Of a stretch of DNA of 64,000 nucleotides, positions 63,914 through 64,000 are shown in pieces. This DNA is from Nitrospira sp. (GTDB lineage: Bacteria > Nitrospirota > Nitrospiria > Nitrospirales > Nitrospiraceae), in contig JARFXO010000003.1 in NCBI GenBank assembly GCA_029194665.1, positions 124,001-188,000 on the forward strand, in the 5' to 3' direction. A model generated the notes under the pieces. That model worked only from the letters and a program-made list of their open reading frames with translations, ran no database searches and was not told the origin of the DNA. Position numbers and translations under genes: made by a program. Position 1 is the stretch's first letter, and each line of letters opens with the position of its first letter.

Positions 63914-64000
63914 GACACCAGACCCGCTCACGGAGATGAGCAGGGCGAGCTTCTGCACGGATGCCGGAGGCGAAGGGCTGATCAGGTTTTTGACTCAAGG

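Overview
The window reads as a chromosomal piece of a flagellated Gram-negative bacterium of the Nitrospirota, most likely a Nitrospira-like organism. This rests on gene style and on an outer-membrane flagellum with P and L rings. There is no rRNA or other taxonomic marker here, so the assignment is moderate. No tRNA, rRNA or CRISPR array was found.

Layout. (1) 1-3440: an operon-like group with a repeat-bearing, Lys/Glu-rich protein (open at the left edge), two ATP-grasp-ligase-like proteins and a putative HE-x-x-E metalloprotein with a frameshift. It resembles a peptide- or protein-modification cassette and is my main candidate for an undescribed system. (2) 3773-5172: a HigB/HigA-like and a VapB/VapC toxin-antitoxin pair. 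(3) 5235-14576: a decayed efflux region. An MFS/NodT/HlyD tripartite operon on the minus strand is broken by an IS21-family element (8146-10391, TSD gatccac) that splits the NodT gene just after its signal peptide, and by a frameshift in HlyD. It is followed by a NarL-type histidine kinase whose response regulator has lost most of its receiver domain. The region is bounded by two directly repeated copies of one small exported-protein gene, the left copy decayed. (4) 14702-30353: flagellar block I (fliK-flgD-flgE, then fliL-M-N-O-P-Q-R-flhB-flhA-flhF-flhG-fliA, and a degenerate GGDEF protein). (5) 30594-33216: a scrambled minus-strand region with two halves of an SBBP beta-propeller gene, a secreted protein gene between them and the 3' end of a group II intron. 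(6) 33703-44408: flagellar block II (flgF-G-A-H-unknown-I-J, then flgM-N-K-L and csrA-fliW). (7) 44679-49829: an accessory island with a DUF2130 nuclease-like protein, a PHP+SMC-like ATPase and a toxin-antitoxin pair. (8) 50046-55169: signalling genes (HD-GYP phosphodiesterase and hybrid kinase on minus, PilZ protein on plus). (9) 55438-63821: glycosyltransferase operon, probably for flagellin glycosylation.

Regulation can be read directly. Three sites fit sigma-54 (TGGCAT-N5-TTGCW or close) before fliK, fliL and flgF. Six sites share a FliA/sigma-28-like consensus (about TCAAGTTC-N11/12-GCCGATAA) before flgM, csrA, the HD-GYP gene, the PilZ gene, the GGDEF gene and at 63887-63913, where the next gene lies beyond the window and is predicted to be flagellin. 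Since fliA, flgM, csrA and fliW are all present, the window holds most of the late-flagellar control circuit: sigma-54 drives hook/basal-body genes and fliA; FlgM holds FliA until the hook is complete; FliA then turns on filament, CsrA/FliW and c-di-GMP signalling genes.
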